A stretch of DNA of 64,000 nt from contig JAPSJS010000002.1 in NCBI GenBank assembly GCA_031178065.1, forward strand, positions 62,001-126,000, written 5' to 3'. This DNA is from Altererythrobacter sp. (GTDB lineage: Bacteria > Pseudomonadota > Alphaproteobacteria > Sphingomonadales > Sphingomonadaceae). A program made the position numbers and the translations under genes. Shown one piece after another: positions 60,429-64,000 of this stretch; the first letter of the stretch is position 1; each line of letters opens with the position of its first letter. The notes under the pieces were generated by a model. The model saw nothing but the letters and a program-made list of their open reading frames with translations, did not search any database and was not told the origin of the DNA.

Positions 60429-61097
60429 CTAGTTCGGGATCTCCCAGCGAACGGTGCTCGAATAGGTCCCCGAGACCTCGTCACCGTTGCCGTCGGTCGC
60501 CGGGCGGAAGCGCGCGCGCCGTTCGATAAGGTTGCAGGTCGCGTCCTTAAGCTCCTGCGGGGCCGAACCGCCGGTGATAGAGCACGATTCGGCACGGCCG
60601 TTCGTTCCCACACGCACGGTGAACGACGCGGTACCGGTGTACTCGCGGTTGATCCAGCTGCTGCGATAGTCCGACGTCGTGACCCAGCTGCCGGGATTGT
60701 TCCGCGGCTCCGGGTTCTTCGGCTGGACCCTCGGCGGCGGCGGGGGCGGGGGAGCCGGCGGGGCCGGCGGCGGCACGCGCAGCACGGGCGGTGCCGGAGG
60801 CGGAATCGTTGGCTGCGTCCGGATCGGCGGCGGAGCCGGCGCGATACTGATCGGAGGCGGCGGTGCGACCGGCGGCGGCGGTGCGGTGTCGGGTTCCGGC
60901 GGCGGTGGCGGTTCGTCTTCCGGCTCAGGCGGCGGCGGTTCCTCGATATCCACCGTCGTCACGCGTTCGACCACCTGGGTAACCGCCTCATAGGCAAGAC
61001 CGGTGATCAGCGCATATCCGAGCAGGATATGGATGATCGCCACTATCACCAGGGCGACGACCCGGTTCCCGCTCATCTGTTGGTCAGCGTAGGCCAT
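60429..61097 (-). CDS. tonB: Energy transducer TonB
   Basis: 222 residues. Cytoplasmic start, one anchor helix (VVALVIVAIIHILLGYALITGLAYEA, about 12-37), then a long Pro-rich periplasm-spanning linker (about 50-130; PPPPEPEDEPPPPPEPD and similar). The C-terminal TonB domain follows (YRSSWINREYTGTASFTVRV, GRAESCSITGGSAPQELKDATCNLIERRARFRPATDG). It transmits ExbB/ExbD-harvested energy to outer-membrane receptors. First gene of the cluster; its promoter should lie in 61098-61436. Confidence 0.95.
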   Translation of the reverse strand: MAYADQQMSGNRVVALVIVAIIHILLGYALITGLAYEAVTQVVERVTTVDIEEPPPPEPEDEPPPPPEPDTAPPPPVAPPPPISIAPAPPPIRTQPTIPPPAPPVLRVPPPAPPAPPPPPPPRVQPKNPEPRNNPGSWVTTSDYRSSWINREYTGTASFTVRVGTNGRAESCSITGGSAPQELKDATCNLIERRARFRPATDGNGDEVSGTYSSTVRWEIPN

Positions 61098-61436
61098 TCA
61101 GTCGCATCACTCCATCGTCACTCGCCGAGGGTAGCCCCGGCGATTCTCCTCACGACAAGCAAATCCCTTGCCAGAGGGCAATCCCAAATGTCCACCCTGC
61201 CGGCCGACTTCGCAAAGCAAAGGCCGATGGGCCCAGGCGCCGCGAGGCCAGCATGGGCCGGTTCGCCGCACATCTTTGTTGTCTGTTGCGGCAAACTGCC
61301 GCGAGCTTTAGCTTCGATGCCCTAGGCGCGCAAACGCTTTATCGGTTAACTGCGAATTCACGATCGCAAGAGTGAATGGGAGCGGAACGGCGCCAAGCTT
61401 CGCGCATTGCGAAAAATGCCCCAAAACTGGAATTTT
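61098..61436. other. Divergent intergenic region between tonB and the 61437 gene
   Basis: A 339-base stretch without a credible gene, expected to carry the promoters for both directions. I see a dyad TTGCC-AGAG-GGCAA (61168-61181), GCGGCA-AAC-TGCCGC (61288-61302) and ATTCAC-N10-GTGAAT (61356-61377). Any of these could be a regulator site, for example for iron control of tonB. None matches a consensus I can name, and I could not choose a convincing promoter. Confidence 0.4.
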
Positions 61437-62279
61437 ATGGCGGATATGCAGCATTTCACCAAGTTTACGCTCGCGCTCGCGGCAGGCCTATCGGTGCTTG
61501 CCGCGCCGGCCGCGGCCCAGCAGGCCCCCGCGGCCGGCGCGCCGACTTATGCCGATCTGGTCGACCTCGCGGACCCGGCCGATCTGGTCATCAGGGCGCA
61601 GATTCGCGACCAGGCGCTGCTCCGGCCCGAACGCGCGCCCGGCGTGCGCCGGGGGTACGGGCGGCTCTATGTCGAGGCGCGCACGCTCGCGCTGATCTCG
61701 GGTTCGGAGCCGATCGGCGAATCGATCCGCTATCTGGTCGACGTGCCGCTGGACGAGGACGGCGATCCGCCCAAGATCAAGAAGCAGGAGGTGATCCTCT
61801 TCGCCAGGTCGGCGGGCCGGCCGGGCGAGATCCAGCTGATCGCGCCCACCGCCCAGCTGCCGTGGAGTGAAGAGCTTGCGGGCCGGCTGCGTCCGGTTCT
61901 CGCGGAACTCTCGGCTGCCGACACGCCGCCCTCGGTGCTCGGGGTGCGCGATATCCTCTCGATGCCGGGCAACCTCGCCGGCGAATCCGAAACGCAGATG
62001 TTCCTCAACACCGACGGGGACGGGCCGGTCTCGATCACGGTCGTGCGCCGACCCAACATGGCGCCGGTGTGGGGAGTCTCGTGGACCGAGATTGTCGATC
62101 AGGCCGCGCGTCCGCCGTCGAAGGACACGCTCGCCTGGTACCGGATCGCCTGCTTCTTGCCCGACGATCTGCCGGCCGACGCCAACATCGCGCAGGACCC
62201 GGCCTCCCGCGCGCAGGCGGAGGAGGACTTCCGCTTTGTCCAGCAGAGCCTCGGGCCCTGCCGGCGCAACCGCAGCTAG
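61437..62279 (+). CDS. Secreted protein of unknown function
   Basis: 280 residues from the ATG at 61437. ATGs at 61416 and 61446 are alternatives, and the frame is open from a TTG at 61407. It has a clear signal peptide (FTLALAAGLSVLAAPAAAQQ). The mature protein begins PTYADLVDLADPADLVIRAQIRDQ and has YVEARTLALISGSEPIGESIRYLVDVPLD and TQMFLNTDGDGPVSITVVRRP. It is probably mostly beta structure, with Cys near both IACFLPDDLP and LGPCRRN at the C-terminus. I do not recognise a family. A hairpin begins in its stop codon, and hom follows 134 bases later. Confidence 0.8.
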   Translation: MADMQHFTKFTLALAAGLSVLAAPAAAQQAPAAGAPTYADLVDLADPADLVIRAQIRDQALLRPERAPGVRRGYGRLYVEARTLALISGSEPIGESIRYLVDVPLDEDGDPPKIKKQEVILFARSAGRPGEIQLIAPTAQLPWSEELAGRLRPVLAELSAADTPPSVLGVRDILSMPGNLAGESETQMFLNTDGDGPVSITVVRRPNMAPVWGVSWTEIVDQAARPPSKDTLAWYRIACFLPDDLPADANIAQDPASRAQAEEDFRFVQQSLGPCRRNRS

Positions 62280-62324
62280 AGTGGTTTTCAGGCGCCGCTT
62301 CAGCCTTGTTGAAAACAACTCTAG
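62276..62324 (+). terminator. Hairpin at the stop codon of the 61437 gene
   Basis: Inverted repeat CTAGAGTGGTTTTCA (62276-62290) with TGAAAACAACTCTAG (62310-62324), 14 of 15 pairs, 19-base loop. The first arm includes the TAG stop. It has no terminal T-run, though T-rich stretches lie in the stem. A terminator or mRNA 3'-end structure is plausible. Confidence 0.5.
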
Positions 62325-62349
62325 CGCGCGCCCAAGCGAAACTGTTTCC

Positions 62350-62385
62350 CATGGCGCCGCCTCGCGGGTTAGGGGCGGCGCCATG
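62350..62385. other. Perfect inverted repeat upstream of hom
   Basis: CATGGCGCCGCC (62350-62361) and GGCGGCGCCATG (62374-62385), 12 of 12 pairs, 12-base loop, 28 bases before the hom start. Its position close to the start codon would allow it to act as an operator or a leader RNA structure controlling hom. Confidence 0.45.
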
Positions 62386-62413
62386 AAACGCGTCGCCAAC
62401 GAACCCCGCCGCC

Positions 62414-63724
62414 ATGGCTGAGCCGCTGCGCATCGCGCTAGCCGGGCTCGGCACAGTGGGGGCGGGCGTGATCCGCCTGATCGAAACCAACGCCGCGCTG
62501 CTGCGAGCCCGCTCCGGGCGCGAGCTGCAGATCGTCGCGGTCAGCGCGCGTGAGCGCCACAAGGACCGCGGCGTCGACCTGTCGCCGTTCGCGTGGGTAG
62601 ACGACATGGCCGAACTCGCCGCGCGCGGCGATGTCGACGTGGTGGTGGAGCTGGTCGGCGGGTCCGACGGCCCCGCGCTGGCCCTGGCGCGCCGGGCGAT
62701 CGGCTCAGGCAAGGGGCTGGTCACCGCCAACAAGGCGATGGTCGCGCACCACGGCGCCGAACTCGCCGCCGCGGCCGAACGCGCGGGAACCGCGCTCAAG
62801 TTCGAAGCCGCGGTCGCCGGCGGCATTCCGGTGGTCAAGGCCTTGCGCGAAGGCGCGGCCGCGAACGCCATCGGGCGCATCTATGGCATTCTCAACGGCA
62901 CTTCGAACTACATCCTCTCGACCATGGAGGCGACCGGCGCCGGCTTCGACGAGACGCTGGCCGAGGCGCAGAGGAAGGGCTTCGCCGAAGCCGACCCCGC
63001 CTTCGACATCGAAGGCACCGACGCCGCACACAAGCTCGCGATACTTGCCGCGATCTGCTTCGGCGCGGAGGTCGATTTCGCCGGCGTGACCTGCGAGGGC
63101 ATCACCCGCGTGCGGGCGGAGGACATCGCCCGCGCCGACACACTCGGCTACGTCGTGCGGCTGATCGGCATGGCCGACCTGGAAGCGGGAGATGACGGCA
63201 CGACCGCGCTGCTCCAGCGGGTCAGGCCGTGCCTCGTTCCCAAGGGCCACCCGCTCGCGCACGTCACCGGAGCGACCAACGCGGTCGTGGCCGAGGGCAA
63301 TTTCTCCGGGCGCCTGCTGTTCCAGGGCGCGGGCGCGGGTGCCGGGCCAACCGCGAGCGCAGTCGTCGCCGACCTGATCGACATCGCGCGCGGAGAGATC
63401 GGCGCGCCGTTCTCCATCCCCTCAGCCGAAATGGCGCCGATGCCGCGCGCCGAAGCGGGGCACCGCACCGGCCGCACCTATTTGCGCTTCACCGTCGCCG
63501 ACCGTCCCGGCGTGCTGGCCGAGATGACCGCCGCGATGCGCGATGCGGGCGTTTCGATCGAAAGCCTGATCCAGCAGGGCCGGCAGGAGGAAGGCGGCGA
63601 GGTCTTCGTCGCGATGGTCGCGCACGAGGGGCCGGAGCGGAACGTCCAGCACGCGCTCGAGCTCCTGCGCGGCTCCGACAGCTTCACCGCGCCGCCGCTG
63701 TCGCTGCAGATCCTTGGCGACTGA
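62414..63724 (+). CDS. hom: Homoserine dehydrogenase
   Basis: 436 residues. It reduces aspartate semialdehyde to homoserine on the way to threonine and methionine. The NAD(P) motif LAGLGTVGAGVI is at 9-20. Catalytic-domain blocks include VTANKAMVAHHG, FEAAVAGGIPVVKALREG, GILNGTSNYIL and EADPAFDIEGTDAAHKLAIL. A C-terminal ACT domain (RFTVADRPGVLAEMTAAMRDAGVSIESLIQQG) suggests feedback control by threonine. Two inverted repeats occupy the gap upstream. Confidence 0.97.
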   Translation: MAEPLRIALAGLGTVGAGVIRLIETNAALLRARSGRELQIVAVSARERHKDRGVDLSPFAWVDDMAELAARGDVDVVVELVGGSDGPALALARRAIGSGKGLVTANKAMVAHHGAELAAAAERAGTALKFEAAVAGGIPVVKALREGAAANAIGRIYGILNGTSNYILSTMEATGAGFDETLAEAQRKGFAEADPAFDIEGTDAAHKLAILAAICFGAEVDFAGVTCEGITRVRAEDIARADTLGYVVRLIGMADLEAGDDGTTALLQRVRPCLVPKGHPLAHVTGATNAVVAEGNFSGRLLFQGAGAGAGPTASAVVADLIDIARGEIGAPFSIPSAEMAPMPRAEAGHRTGRTYLRFTVADRPGVLAEMTAAMRDAGVSIESLIQQGRQEEGGEVFVAMVAHEGPERNVQHALELLRGSDSFTAPPLSLQILGD

Positions 63725-63727
63725 TCT

Positions 63728-64000
63728 CTACTGCGGCGGTTGATCCGCTGCGGGCTCCGGCTCCTCGGAGGCCTGCTCCTCCGGCTCCGGTTCCCCATCG
63801 TAGCCACGCGGCGCGAGCCCGCGCGATATCCGGTCGGCGTCCGAGCCGGGCGGCGTCTCGGGCAGTTCCTCGAAGTCGATCATGTAAGCGGGCGGCGCCG
63901 GGCACGGCGGGATCACGCACATGCCGGAGATGGTGGCGGGACCCTTGAAGATTCCCGGCCCGGATACGTCCGGCGCCTTGGGATCGCCCTTGTTCATCGT
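63728..64000 (-). CDS. Unknown protein, possibly 5' truncated at the window edge
   Basis: At least 90 codons, with the frame still open at base 64000. An ATG at 63997 could be the start, giving 89 residues, or the gene may extend beyond the window. The sequence is rich in Pro, Gly and Glu: SGPGIFKGPATISGMCVIPP, then CPAPPAYMIDFEELPETPPG, and an acidic tail EPEPEEQASEEPEPAADQPPQ. It looks unstructured and could be the C-terminal tail of an exported protein. It is convergent with hom, 3 bases apart. No family recognised. Confidence 0.5.
   Translation of the reverse strand, partial: TMNKGDPKAPDVSGPGIFKGPATISGMCVIPPCPAPPAYMIDFEELPETPPGSDADRISRGLAPRGYDGEPEPEEQASEEPEPAADQPPQ

Noticed and set aside
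60720-60960. Tandem short repeats resembling a repeat array
   Set aside because: They encode the Pro-rich linker of TonB in frame (GGCGG-type codons) and have no spacer-repeat structure; not CRISPR.

Overview
The window is a gene-dense, high-GC (mid-60s % by eye) stretch of an alphaproteobacterial chromosome. The CtrA inhibitor SciP, the MipZ division-site ATPase, a fused CysNC, a cytochrome bc1 operon with separate Rieske, cytochrome b and cytochrome c1 genes, and the general style of the proteins point to Sphingomonadales, probably Erythrobacteraceae. That placement is inference from protein character, not from a marker-gene search. I see no prophage, insertion sequence, integrase, CRISPR array or rRNA. 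Two tRNA genes (Thr-GGT, Gly-TCC) are present.

Layout. 1-5.5 kb: CDF metal exporter (5' truncated) coupled to a PhzF-type isomerase, a serine hydrolase lipoprotein, mnmA, a small conserved-looking protein, sciP, and a GlsB-type stress membrane protein behind a clear EcfG-type promoter. 5.6-11.7 kb: an RND efflux pair (adaptor plus an oversized permease) coupled to a DUF445 membrane protein. 11.7-19.5 kb: a lower-GC TonB-C-domain secreted protein, etfBA, a DUF6265 protein, sucC, an inositol-monophosphatase-family enzyme, an OmpA/glycine-zipper lipoprotein and a CNNM/CBS membrane protein. 19.7-29.9 kb: a long minus-strand housekeeping run (gpmA-purE-purK-folA-M19 dipeptidase-ribF-GDPD-ileS-lspA-DUF3035), much of it translationally coupled. 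30-38.9 kb: tRNA-Thr, two PH-domain membrane proteins, a GNAT protein, threonine aldolase plus DMT exporter, an epimerase-like protein, pepN and pgeF. 39-45 kb: petABC, apt, a CPA-type antiporter and an OmpA lipoprotein. 45-50.8 kb: cysD-cysNC-cysQ sulfate activation and PAP clearance, tRNA-Gly, a haem-oxygenase-like metal enzyme, and panC. 50.9-57.9 kb: mipZ, a membrane J-protein, phosphomannomutase/phosphoglucomutase, a Met-rich DUF2059 protein, a BON protein with a long disordered head, and an Lhr-type helicase. 57.9-61.1 kb: a tonB-exbB-exbD-exbD-exbD cluster with intercistronic hairpins. 61.4-64 kb: a secreted protein of unknown function, hom, and the 3' end of an unknown gene.

Most genes are ordinary core functions. 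The non-coding sequence is the more interesting part. Two dispersed, nearly palindromic repeats (about 19512-19722 and 30119-30374) share hairpins whose stems differ in sequence but stay paired around the same loop. There is also an EcfG promoter before glsB, a dyad operator over the -35 region of etfBA, and a chain of intercistronic hairpins in the tonB cluster and before hom. Protein-level oddities are an RND permease with two extra hydrophobic segments, an IleS with a locally low-GC insert in its editing region, and a TonB C-terminal domain carried on a secreted protein. I did not find a self-contained novel system such as a defence island or biosynthetic cluster.
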